From assembly GCA_963815295.1 (NCBI GenBank), contig CAWFFZ010000013.1, positions 129,138 to 193,137 on the forward strand: a DNA stretch of 64,000 nucleotides, written 5' to 3'. Source of the stretch: JACDHG01 sp963815295 (GTDB taxonomy: Bacteria; Actinomycetota; Actinomycetes; Propionibacteriales; Nocardioidaceae). A model generated the notes under the pieces. The model was not told the origin of the DNA. It saw nothing but the letters and a program-made list of their open reading frames with translations, and ran no database searches. The position numbers and the translations under genes were made by a program. Shown here piece after piece: positions 9,186 to 17,039 of this stretch (the stretch's first letter is position 1; the number at the start of each line of letters is the position of its first letter).

Positions 9186-10172
9186 ATGCCCGCGGTGACC
9201 GTGGACGACCTGACCCAGCTGCCCCGCATCCCGGAGTCGCAGCCCCACGCGACAGTACGACCCGTCGTGTCGATGACGACCGCGCCGCGTGGCTTCGAAG
9301 GTGAGGGCTTCCCGGTGCGCCGCGCGTTCGCCGGCGTCGACCTCGCCCTCCTCGACCCGTTCATCCACATGGACCAGATGGGGGAGGTGGAGTATGCACC
9401 GGGCGAGCCCAAAGGCACCGCCTGGCACCCGCACCGCGGCTTCGAGACCGTGACCTACCTGCTCGATGGCACGTTCGAGCACCAAGACAGTCACGGCGGC
9501 GGCGGCAGCATAAGCAACGGCGACACCCAGTGGATGACTGCCGGCGGCGGCATCCTGCACATCGAGAAGCCGCCGGAGTGGCTGGTCCAGCAGGGTGGCC
9601 TGTTCCACGGCATACAGCTCTGGGTCAACTTGCCACGAGCCCAGAAGTGGGCCGACCCGCGCTACCAGGATCTGCGCGGCGGCGACGTGGCGCTCGCGAC
9701 CACCGCCGACGCGGGTGCGCTCGTGCGGATCATCGCCGGCGAGATCGGTGATGTCACCGGACCCGGATCGACGTACACACCTATGACGATGGTGCATGCC
9801 ACCGTCGCCGCATCGGCCGCCCTGACGCTCCCGTGGCGCCGCGACTTCAACGCACTGGTCTATGTACTGGCAGGCAAGGGCACCGTCGGAGCCGAACGCC
9901 GTCCGATCGAGACTGGTCAGCTGGCCGTGCTCGGCGCCGGCGACGTGATCGACATCCATGCTTCCGCTCACCAGGAGACGCGCACCCCGTCGCTCGAGGT
10001 GCTGGTTCTCGGCGGACGTCGCATCGGTGAGCCTGTTGCCTGGGGTGGGCCGTTCGTGATGAACACCCGTGCGGAGGTCATCGAAGCCTTCGAGGACTTC
10101 CAGGCAGGACGGCTCGGCCAGATCCCCTCGGCCCATGGACTCGGGACCGGCATCACCACCACAGGAAGCTGA
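9186..10172 (+). CDS. Pirin-family bicupin protein
   Basis: 328 residues with the N-terminal pirin cupin (LLDPFIHMDQMGEVEY, then the metal motif WHPHRGFETVTY with two His, and a later HQDSHGGGG and GGGILHIEK block) and a C-terminal pirin domain (TLPWRRDFNALVYVLAGKG). Pirins bind a metal ion; some have quercetinase activity and others act as redox-sensing cofactors. The actual role here is unknown. A strong Shine-Dalgarno (GAGAGGAG) precedes ATG 9186. Stands alone, 51 bp after the LanC-like gene. Confidence 0.9.
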   Translation: MPAVTVDDLTQLPRIPESQPHATVRPVVSMTTAPRGFEGEGFPVRRAFAGVDLALLDPFIHMDQMGEVEYAPGEPKGTAWHPHRGFETVTYLLDGTFEHQDSHGGGGSISNGDTQWMTAGGGILHIEKPPEWLVQQGGLFHGIQLWVNLPRAQKWADPRYQDLRGGDVALATTADAGALVRIIAGEIGDVTGPGSTYTPMTMVHATVAASAALTLPWRRDFNALVYVLAGKGTVGAERRPIETGQLAVLGAGDVIDIHASAHQETRTPSLEVLVLGGRRIGEPVAWGGPFVMNTRAEVIEAFEDFQAGRLGQIPSAHGLGTGITTTGS

Positions 10173-10291
10173 ACATGCCAACAGAAGCGCTCGGCGCAGG
10201 GAGCGGTGCGCAACGGCAGTTCTGCCGTTACGGCTCGGTTCATGGGCGCGACTGTCTAGATTGACGACAAACGACGAGGGGAGGGACGAGC

Positions 10292-11863
10292 ATGGCAGCA
10301 GGACGTCGCGGTCGTCCTTATCAGATCCCCGAGGACACCACGTCTCTTCGCTCACCGACTGCAGACGTCGATGCCCGCGTCGGCTGGCTGCTCCTGATGT
10401 CGAGGCTCCACCACCCTGAGCCCGGCTTCGCCCTCGGTGAGTCCTTCAACGCCGCCCTGCAATCGGTCGGGCTCCGTGCAGACCGCAGCGCAGTCAGCCG
10501 TTGGGAGTCAGGGAAGGTCACGCCGCGGTACTCCGTACTCCAAGCCTACGAGCTAGCGCTTGGTATGCCGCCCGGTCAGTTGACCAGCGTCGTCAACGCT
10601 CTTCGCCGCGCACTCGGCGGAGAAGGTCTGCCGGCGTGGATGCCTGTGCTCGACCCTAAGTCGTCGTCGTTCCACGACGAGCTCGATCGTCTCTTCGAAG
10701 CGTTGGTCGAAGGCCCCGGCACCGGACCCGAGTGGACCAGCCTCGCGCATCACGTCGCGGCCACCGACACGATGTATGTGCCGAGCGCCGTGTGGAAACA
10801 GCTGTCGCGACATCTCGTCCAACAGATGTCCAGGTCCGTCGGCATCACCTATCTGCAGCGCTTCGAAGCGATGCGGCTGTTGTTGGAACACCGAGTCGCC
10901 CATCCGTGGCTGCTCCACGCCGTCGGTGAGTTCCTCGACGACCCGGCTGTGCAGATCATCAACGACCCGATCGGGGTGTTGGAGCTGTCGCGGGCCACCG
11001 AAGCGGCCGCCGTCATCCTCGACACGTTCTTCACCACACAGTCCCTCGACGTCTTCTGGGCGGCTGCCGAAGCGGTCGCGATCAAGATCGAGGAAGACTG
11101 CTACACCGATGCGCAGATCGCTCGCATCGAGGGCGTGGTCAGTGCCAGGTTGAAGGGACCACAGGCCACGGCGTCCGGTTTCGAGGACCTGATCATGGCC
11201 CTACCAGAGCGGTCGCAGGAGCGGCTGCTCTACGCGTCGCGTGGAGTCACCGGACATGAGGAGCTTGCCCAGGCGGCTGCCCACGGAGAGCGGTTCAGCC
11301 CGGTCACGACCCGTCGCGTCTCCCAACGGGTCGCCGAAGCCGTTCGCGACCGCCTGCCGGCATCCAACCTGTATGACGAGGACAAGATGACCCCCCGGCT
11401 GATCCGCGAGGCGCTCTTCGCCGCCCGCTTTAACCGGACCCACTATGCGTGCATCTTCCTGCACGGAAGTCCGATCCGTAGCCCGCTCTCCGCCGCCCTC
11501 GCGGACGAGATCGAAGCGGTCGGCCTTGATGACCCGATGACCCCGCGCTTCGTCCGACTGATCCGCTACCTCGCATCGCCTTCGCAGGAGGAGCAGATGC
11601 TGTCGTGGTTGCCCAAGGCACCACCGATGGTTGCCCGCGACCTAGCACTGGGGCTCGGGCACATCGACAGCGAGCGTTCGCTCGACGAGCTCGTCCCACT
11701 GATCGCCGGCGATCGGTCGCTGCTCGACCGCGCGTTGCTCTATGGCCTCGGCATGCGTCAAGCATCAGCGATGCACGAGGTGGCGGCCGACGAAAGCCAG
11801 CCGCAACACGTGCGCGACGGTGCATTGTGGTGGATCCGCCAGGGTGGCGCAGTTCGCAGTTAA
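10292..11863 (+). CDS. Helix-turn-helix protein with large helical C-terminal domain
   Basis: 523 residues. Residues ~30-105 look like an XRE-type helix-turn-helix (LGESFNAALQSVGL, RSAVSRWESGKVTPRY, LQAYELALGMPPGQL). The remaining ~400 residues are helical and lack a recognisable enzyme motif; they resemble repeat-like ligand or protein-interaction domains of large actinobacterial regulators. A DNA-binding regulator is inferred. The start ATG 10292 follows GGGGAGGGACGAGC. Followed after 29 bp by a small ORF and a diguanylate cyclase gene, perhaps one transcript. Confidence 0.7.
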   Translation: MAAGRRGRPYQIPEDTTSLRSPTADVDARVGWLLLMSRLHHPEPGFALGESFNAALQSVGLRADRSAVSRWESGKVTPRYSVLQAYELALGMPPGQLTSVVNALRRALGGEGLPAWMPVLDPKSSSFHDELDRLFEALVEGPGTGPEWTSLAHHVAATDTMYVPSAVWKQLSRHLVQQMSRSVGITYLQRFEAMRLLLEHRVAHPWLLHAVGEFLDDPAVQIINDPIGVLELSRATEAAAVILDTFFTTQSLDVFWAAAEAVAIKIEEDCYTDAQIARIEGVVSARLKGPQATASGFEDLIMALPERSQERLLYASRGVTGHEELAQAAAHGERFSPVTTRRVSQRVAEAVRDRLPASNLYDEDKMTPRLIREALFAARFNRTHYACIFLHGSPIRSPLSAALADEIEAVGLDDPMTPRFVRLIRYLASPSQEEQMLSWLPKAPPMVARDLALGLGHIDSERSLDELVPLIAGDRSLLDRALLYGLGMRQASAMHEVAADESQPQHVRDGALWWIRQGGAVRS

Positions 11864-11892
11864 TGGCGCACCAGGGCTGCGATACTGACTGG

Positions 11893-12087
11893 ATGGGATC
11901 CGTTATGGATCAGGGCCAGGACCTCTTCCGCGTTTGGTGGGATGAGGGTGCCGAGATCGTGCGCTGTGCACGGGCCCATGACGCGGTCTGCGGCGAGCCC
12001 GTGGCGACCGACGCTGATCGCACGCCCACGCGCATGTTCATGAGTGAGTCTTCCGCTCTCGAATGGCTGCACGGGTATCGACGGTGA
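11893..12087 (+). CDS. Small protein (64 aa) coupled to the diguanylate cyclase gene
   Basis: A 64-residue acidic protein (starts MGSVMDQGQDLFRVWWDEG, ends ALEWLHGYRR). No family recognised. The gene is supported by its junction: its TGA stop (12085-12087) overlaps the GTG start of the GGDEF gene as GTGA, the usual layout for translational coupling. Two Cys (VRCARAHDAVCG) might matter, but there is no clear metal motif. Confidence 0.5.
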   Translation: MGSVMDQGQDLFRVWWDEGAEIVRCARAHDAVCGEPVATDADRTPTRMFMSESSALEWLHGYRR

Positions 12088-13295
12088 GTACGGCGGCGGC
12101 GGGGGATGGCGTCGGTCAGGTCGTCTCTCTGCTCACCAAGCTCGCTCGCGGTGACTTGACTGTTCGCGGTGTCCCGACTGGCGAAGACGGCGAAATCGAC
12201 GCACTGATCGTCGGTGTCAACATGCTGGCCGAGGAGCTCGAGGCGAGTCGGTCCGAGCTGGAGGAGCGAGTGCGTGAGCGCACCGACGAGCTGCAACGGC
12301 TGAACTACGACATCTTGCAGCTCACCGAGCTCAGCAACCTCCTTCAGGCATGTGGGGATCCTGCCGAGGCCTACGAGGTGATCGAACAGGTCGTCACGTC
12401 GATCTTCCCCGGGTTGTCGGGAGCCCTCTACCTGTTCAACGCGTCACGAAACCTGTTGGAGCCTAAGGTTGTCTGGGGCCAGCTGTCGGTGGATCAGCTC
12501 TTCCCGCGCGAGCAGTGCTGGGCGCTGCGCCGCGGGCAGCGACACGTCGTACATGGTGGAGGTGGCGGCCTGTCATGCCCGCACACACTGGAGCGACTTG
12601 GCGATTCGATCTGCATTCCGATGGCGGCTCATGGGGAGACACTCGGGATGCTCCACGTGATGGACCACAGTCTCCAACCTGGACCTCATCCGCTACTGCT
12701 CACCGAAGCGAAGCAGCAGTTGGGCGTGGCCGTCGCCGAGCAGACCTCGTTGTCTCTGGCAAACCTGCAGATGCGCACAGCCCTGCGCCAGCAGTCGCTC
12801 CGGGACCCGATGACGGGCTTGTTCAACCGGCGCTTTTTAGAGGAATGGGTCGAGAGGGAGATCAGCCGTGCCGAACGTGCCGGGAACTCTCTGGGCTTCA
12901 TCATGCTCGACATCGACGGGTTCAAGCAGTTCAACGACATCCACGGACACGCTGCAGGCGATTCAGTACTCGCGGCAGTCGCCGCGGTAATCCGCGCCTC
13001 AGTGCGCGCCGGCGACATTCCTTGCCGCTACGGCGGCGAAGAGTTCCTCGTGCTGGTTGCCGACATCGACCTCGACAGCCTGTATGTCCGGGCTGATCGG
13101 CTGCGTGAGAGCGTCGCAGTCGCGCAGGTCGAGTATCTGGGGTCAGTGCTGCCTACGGTCACGATTTCTGCGGGGATCGCCCTCTACCCGGAGCACGGGA
13201 CAACGTCAGCCAAGGTAATCCAGGAAGCCGACGCCGCTCTGTATGTGGCCAAGCGCCGCGGCCGCAACTGCATTGTTGCGGCCACGGCGTCGTGA
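12084..13295 (+). CDS. GAF-GGDEF diguanylate cyclase
   Basis: 403 residues from GTG 12084. Order: an N-terminal HAMP-like stretch (VVSLLTKLARGDLTVRGV), a coiled-coil linker (EELEASRSELEERVRERTDELQ, split here), a GAF domain (~95-235), then a GGDEF domain with DPMTGLFNRRFLEEW and the active-site GGEEF near residue 317. RxxD-like I-site before GGEEF is not clear. The enzyme should make c-di-GMP in the cytoplasm from two GTP; the GAF part contains CWALRRGQRHVVHG, as in GAF sensors of related cyclases. GTG 12084 is preferred over ATG 12063 because it couples to the upstream small ORF. It ends 17 bp from the convergent dioxygenase gene. Confidence 0.85.
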   Translation: MSTAAAGDGVGQVVSLLTKLARGDLTVRGVPTGEDGEIDALIVGVNMLAEELEASRSELEERVRERTDELQRLNYDILQLTELSNLLQACGDPAEAYEVIEQVVTSIFPGLSGALYLFNASRNLLEPKVVWGQLSVDQLFPREQCWALRRGQRHVVHGGGGGLSCPHTLERLGDSICIPMAAHGETLGMLHVMDHSLQPGPHPLLLTEAKQQLGVAVAEQTSLSLANLQMRTALRQQSLRDPMTGLFNRRFLEEWVEREISRAERAGNSLGFIMLDIDGFKQFNDIHGHAAGDSVLAAVAAVIRASVRAGDIPCRYGGEEFLVLVADIDLDSLYVRADRLRESVAVAQVEYLGSVLPTVTISAGIALYPEHGTTSAKVIQEADAALYVAKRRGRNCIVAATAS

Positions 13296-13311
13296 CGAAG
13301 CGGCCTATTGC

Positions 13312-14088
13312 CTAGATCTCGGCGACGTTCTTGCCGTTTTCGAGGAAGTGATCGTACGAGCCGGCGGGTGTCTTCCCGTCTTTGAACGTCAGAACATCCT
13401 TCGAGTACTGCGCCAGGTACACACGCCGCATCTTGTCTGTGAAGTTGGGTCCGCTGCGGTGGATGACGACGCTCGAGAACGCAACGATCGAGCCGGCCGG
13501 AGCGGTCATGGGGACACCCGGGTTCGAACCGAAGTAGCAGATCTTGTCGTTGGTCACTGGATCCGGGATGTGCTTGATGTAGGACTTGATGCCTGACTGC
13601 GAGTAGGGCAGCAGGTAGACCGAGCCGTTCTCCTCAGTCACATCGTCGAGCGCGATCCAGCAGGTGAGGTAGGGCTCGTGGTCCTCGTCGACGTACCCGG
13701 AGTCCTGGTGCCAGGCGAACGACGTATCGGGGTCGCCGGCCTTGATGACGTACTGCTCCCAGAAGAGGTAGGCATCCTTGCCCAGGGTCGCCTCGCAGAT
13801 CTGCGCCATCGTGTCGCTGAAGAGAAACTGTCGGAGCTCGGGGCGGTCCTTGTAGATCATGTTGCTGAAGTAGCGCCTGCCACGCGCGTTGATGCCGATC
13901 CGGTCGACACCGGCTGCATCCATGTCTGCATCGAGCTTGTCGATGGAGTACTGCGCGCCGCCGCGAAGCAGCTCGAGCTGCTCGTCCGTCAGCACGTTCT
14001 CGAGGACGAAGTAGCCCTCGTTCTCGTACTGGGCGATGTGCTCGGCAGTGACCAGTCCGGTGCGGACGGCGTTGTCGGTCGAGGTCAT
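13312..14088 (-). CDS. Phytanoyl-CoA dioxygenase (PhyH)-family protein
   Basis: 258 residues, a 2-oxoglutarate/Fe(II) oxygenase of the PhyH family. The first two metal ligands are in AWHQDSGYVDEDHEPY (HxD), the distal His and 2OG-binding Arg region is VVIHRSGPNFTDKMRRVY. Substrate unknown; members hydroxylate diverse small molecules. ATG 14088 was chosen because it has GGAGGA at the right spacing and precedes the conserved start (AEHIAQYENEGYFVLENVL); the frame extends further upstream without support. Divergent from an AraC-type regulator gene, which probably controls it. Confidence 0.85.
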   Translation of the reverse strand: MTSTDNAVRTGLVTAEHIAQYENEGYFVLENVLTDEQLELLRGGAQYSIDKLDADMDAAGVDRIGINARGRRYFSNMIYKDRPELRQFLFSDTMAQICEATLGKDAYLFWEQYVIKAGDPDTSFAWHQDSGYVDEDHEPYLTCWIALDDVTEENGSVYLLPYSQSGIKSYIKHIPDPVTNDKICYFGSNPGVPMTAPAGSIVAFSSVVIHRSGPNFTDKMRRVYLAQYSKDVLTFKDGKTPAGSYDHFLENGKNVAEI

Positions 14089-14172
14089 GCTGTCCTCCAG
14101 GGCGCGCGGGCGATGGCCTGCGCTCGTCTTTTGATTACCTCTCGACAGTAGTTCGCCGGTGTCGGCCGTGGA

Positions 14173-14195
14173 ATGTCTGGACGCGGCGCAGACAT
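14173..14195. promoter_or_regulatory. Inverted repeat in phyH/araC intergenic region, candidate operator
   Basis: Perfect 7-bp arms ATGTCTG (14173-14179) and CAGACAT (14189-14195), separated by 9 bp (two-turn-like spacing), lie between the divergent PhyH and AraC genes, about 30 bp before the AraC start. A likely binding site for the AraC-type regulator or another dimeric protein. Confidence 0.4.
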
Positions 14196-14224
14196 GAACG
14201 TTTTGGCGCCGGTACGGTGGGCTG

Positions 14225-15037
14225 GTGAGCCTCCGAACTGTGATCGCGGTCTCAGAAGGGCCGGTAACGCGACTCGGCCAGCTGCTGCTGGCGGGCGAAG
14301 TGGTCGACGACGAGCCGATCATGCCGTCGAGTTTGCGGGTGATGGATGCCTACGTTCTGTCCGTCGTGCTGGACGGGGAAGGGACCTATCGCGACGGCGA
14401 TGGGCGGGAGGAGCGGATCGGTCCAGGTGCACACACCGTCGCACCGCCAGGGTTTCCCCACTGGTACGGGACCGAGTCGGGCCAACGCTGGACCGAGCTC
14501 TTTGCCGTCTTCACCGGACCGGTGTTCGACTCGCTGGCCGGGCTCAGCATGTTCGCGGTGCCGGGACCCCGGTACCCGCAACCGATCCCGTCGATCGGAG
14601 CGCTGCGGACAGTGCTCCGGACGCCGCCGCCGTCTCCGCGTGCCGCAGAGCATCAGTTGCTCGCGCTCGCCGACTGGCTGCTCGACACCGAGGACGCCAG
14701 CGCTCTCTCACCTGGGCCCGACCTCAGCCTCGAGATCCTGAGCGCAAGTAGCCGGCTGGCCGACGACCTCACCGGGAGCGTCGACCTGCACACCGTTGCA
14801 GCCGAATCGGGGCTCACCTACGACACGTTCCGGCGTCGCTTCAGCGCGCAGGTCGGGCAGACACCGTCGGCGTTTCGGATGACGCGCCGCTTGCAGGCCG
14901 CGGCCACGCTCCTGCGTCTCACCGACATGACCCATCGCGAGATCGCGCGCACGCTGGGATTTGCAGACGAGTTCCACCTCTCCCGGAGGTTCCGCGCGCA
15001 TTTCGGCATTCCGCCGCGCGACTACCGCAAGACCTGA
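14225..15037 (+). CDS. AraC-family transcriptional regulator
   Basis: 270 residues from GTG 14225. The N-terminal half is a cupin-like arm domain (YVLSVVLDGEGTYRDGDG, PGAHTVAPPGFPHWYG), the last ~100 residues are two helix-turn-helices (LHTVAAESGLTYDTFRRRF, IARTLGFADEFHLSRRFRAH, GIPPRDYRKT). It is divergent from the PhyH gene and lies just before the glycoside-hydrolase operon; regulation of the PhyH gene is the simplest guess. The effector is unknown. Confidence 0.85.
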   Translation: MSLRTVIAVSEGPVTRLGQLLLAGEVVDDEPIMPSSLRVMDAYVLSVVLDGEGTYRDGDGREERIGPGAHTVAPPGFPHWYGTESGQRWTELFAVFTGPVFDSLAGLSMFAVPGPRYPQPIPSIGALRTVLRTPPPSPRAAEHQLLALADWLLDTEDASALSPGPDLSLEILSASSRLADDLTGSVDLHTVAAESGLTYDTFRRRFSAQVGQTPSAFRMTRRLQAAATLLRLTDMTHREIARTLGFADEFHLSRRFRAHFGIPPRDYRKT

Positions 15038-15092
15038 CGCGCCCGCCGATTCGGGCTTGACACTGCGGCTCCAGTGCTGTGGGCTTGGTTGA

Positions 15093-15104
15093 GAAACCGG
15101 TTTC
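15093..15104. promoter_or_regulatory. LacI-type operator GAAACCGGTTTC upstream of the GH39 operon
   Basis: Perfect 12-bp palindrome GAAACCGGTTTC in the context TTGAGAAACCGGTTTCACG. The same core occurs twice before the lacI gene (27099, 27131). Its central CpG and symmetry are typical of LacI-family operators. It lies 74 bp before the GH39 start, next to a promoter-like AT-rich stretch. Confidence 0.7.
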
Positions 15105-15112
15105 ACGCGGTG

Positions 15113-15124
15113 ATTTGTACAAAT
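15113..15124. promoter_or_regulatory. Second palindrome ATTTGTACAAAT before the GH39 operon
   Basis: A perfect 12-bp, AT-rich palindrome 8 bp downstream of the LacI-type operator and 53 bp before ATG 15178. It may combine a -10 element (TACAAAT) with a binding site for another regulator. Seen only once in the window. Confidence 0.4.
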
Positions 15125-15177
15125 ACCGCCCCGATCACCGGTACTGCGGACACGTTGCACCTACATCTGGAGGACGG

Positions 15178-17037
15178 ATGACCACCGGCACCGAAGGCAC
15201 TGACATTGACCGCGATCTCGGCGCCCGGGAGGACTGGGAGCAGCGGATCTCCACCCGCTCCGACCAGCGTCATTCGACAGAGGTCCCCGACCTGCCGCCC
15301 CCGGCCGGCTTGACCGCCACGGCGGGTTCTGGTCACGTGACCCTGCGCTGGGAACCGGTCGAGGGCGCCATCGGTTACCTGGTGCACCGAGCCCCGGGCG
15401 GGTCGTCGCGCGACGACCTGACGGCGGTGGACCACCGCGGTGGCGACGTGCTGTCCGTGCCGGAGACCTGGTACGTCGACACCACCGGCGAGCCGGGCAA
15501 TAGCTACGACTATGCGGTGGCGTCGGTCCCGTCCGTGAAGGTGTGCTGCGACCTCGGCGAGGTCGTGACCACCGCGTCGCTCGTGGCCGCTGACGCGGTC
15601 CCGACAGTCGAGGTGGCCGTCGACACGAATGTCAGCGGTGAGCCACTGGCCCGACCGTGGCAGCCAATGATCGGGAGTGAGCGGCTCAGCCAGCTGCTGT
15701 GCGCCGACACGTCCGGGGGCCGAGTGATCGGCGACGAGCTGGAGTCCGCCTTGCGCCGAGTCCATGACGAGATCGGCGTCAGCACCGTCCGGGCCCACGC
15801 GATCCTGCACGACGACCTCGGCGTCTACCGCGAAGTCGATGGCGTGCCGGTGCACGACTTCAGCCTCATCGACGAGGTCTACGACCGCATCATGGCGATC
15901 GGCCTGCGACCCTGCGTCGAGCTCGGCTTCATGCCGCGTGACCTGGCCAGTGATCCGGAGAAGACTGTCTTCGAGTACCGCGGCATCACGTCCCCGCCCA
16001 AGGACTGGGACCGATGGGCCAACCTGATCAGCGACCTGGTGCGGCACTTGATGGACCGGTATGGCCAGGAAGAGGTGCTCGGCTGGGACTTCGAGGTGTG
16101 GAACGAAGCCAACCTCGAGGTGTTCTGGTCGAGCACGCGCGATGAGTGGATGCAGCTGTACGACGTGACCGCCGCCGCGATCAAGGGCGTTGACCCACGG
16201 CTCGCCGTCGGCGGGCCGTCTTCGGCCGCTGCCGACTGGGTCGACGAGCTGTTCGACCACACCAGCAAGTCCGGCGCGCCGGTCGACTTCGTGACCACCC
16301 ACACCTACGGCAACGCACCGCTGGACCTCCGTCCGACGCTGGCGCGATATGGCAGCACCGCACGGATCCTGTGGACCGAGTGGGGCGTCTCCCCGCGACA
16401 CTTCCATCCGGTCAACGACAGCGTCTCGTCGGCGACTTTCCTGCTGCATGGGATGCGCTCGTCGGCAGGACGTCTTGACGCGTTGTCGTACTGGGTCGCG
16501 AGCGATCACTTCGAGGAGCTCGGGCGTCCGCCGAAGCTGCTGCACGGCGGGTTCGGCCTGATCACTGTGGGCGGTATCGCCAAGTCGCGCTATCACGCTC
16601 TGCACCTGCTGTCGCAACTCGGCGAGACGCAGCTGCCGGTGTCCGCGACGGGTGACGGGGCTGACGGTCTGGTGCAGACCTGGGCGTCGCGTCACGAAGA
16701 CGGCTCCCTCACCATCCTTGTTTGGAACCACACGCTTGACCAAGACAAGCGAAGCGGCGACGACTCGCTGGCGCGCGCCGTGCGACTCCACCTGGAGGGG
16801 CTCGGCGACGGCGCCACGGCCGAGGTCACCCGGCTCGACGCGGACCATGGCGACGTCACCACGCTGGCCGAGCGGCTCGGTGTCGGTGACTGGCCGACTG
16901 ACGAGCAGTGGGACCAGTTGCAGGCAGCTAACACGCTGGTGGCCGAGCCGGTCGCTCTGCAGCACGCGCTGGGTGGGGCCATGCTCGAGCTCGACGTGCC
17001 TCAGCCGTCAGCGGTGCTGGTTCACGTCAGAGGCTGA
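15178..17037 (+). CDS. GH39-type glycoside hydrolase with Fn3-like N-terminus (copy 1)
   Basis: 619 residues. After a short charged leader there is a fibronectin-III-like domain (~40-145: PPPAGLTATAGSGHVTLRW), then a (beta/alpha)8 domain of GH39/clan A type. The acid/base is in WDFEVWNEANLEVFW, the nucleophile in ILWTEWGVSP. The usual WNEPN reads WNEAN. A C-terminal beta-rich domain follows. No signal peptide is seen, so a cytoplasmic enzyme acting on imported oligosaccharides is likely. Beta-xylosidase is the classical activity; the substrate here is unproven. ATG 15178 has GGAGGA upstream. It is the first gene of a three-gene operon behind a LacI-type operator. Confidence 0.85.
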   Translation: MTTGTEGTDIDRDLGAREDWEQRISTRSDQRHSTEVPDLPPPAGLTATAGSGHVTLRWEPVEGAIGYLVHRAPGGSSRDDLTAVDHRGGDVLSVPETWYVDTTGEPGNSYDYAVASVPSVKVCCDLGEVVTTASLVAADAVPTVEVAVDTNVSGEPLARPWQPMIGSERLSQLLCADTSGGRVIGDELESALRRVHDEIGVSTVRAHAILHDDLGVYREVDGVPVHDFSLIDEVYDRIMAIGLRPCVELGFMPRDLASDPEKTVFEYRGITSPPKDWDRWANLISDLVRHLMDRYGQEEVLGWDFEVWNEANLEVFWSSTRDEWMQLYDVTAAAIKGVDPRLAVGGPSSAAADWVDELFDHTSKSGAPVDFVTTHTYGNAPLDLRPTLARYGSTARILWTEWGVSPRHFHPVNDSVSSATFLLHGMRSSAGRLDALSYWVASDHFEELGRPPKLLHGGFGLITVGGIAKSRYHALHLLSQLGETQLPVSATGDGADGLVQTWASRHEDGSLTILVWNHTLDQDKRSGDDSLARAVRLHLEGLGDGATAEVTRLDADHGDVTTLAERLGVGDWPTDEQWDQLQAANTLVAEPVALQHALGGAMLELDVPQPSAVLVHVRG

Positions 17038-17039
17038 CG

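Noticed and set aside
15103..16965. 620-codon minus-strand frame
   Set aside because: Shadow of the first GH39 gene; no recognisable motif, whereas the plus frame has both catalytic Glu motifs.
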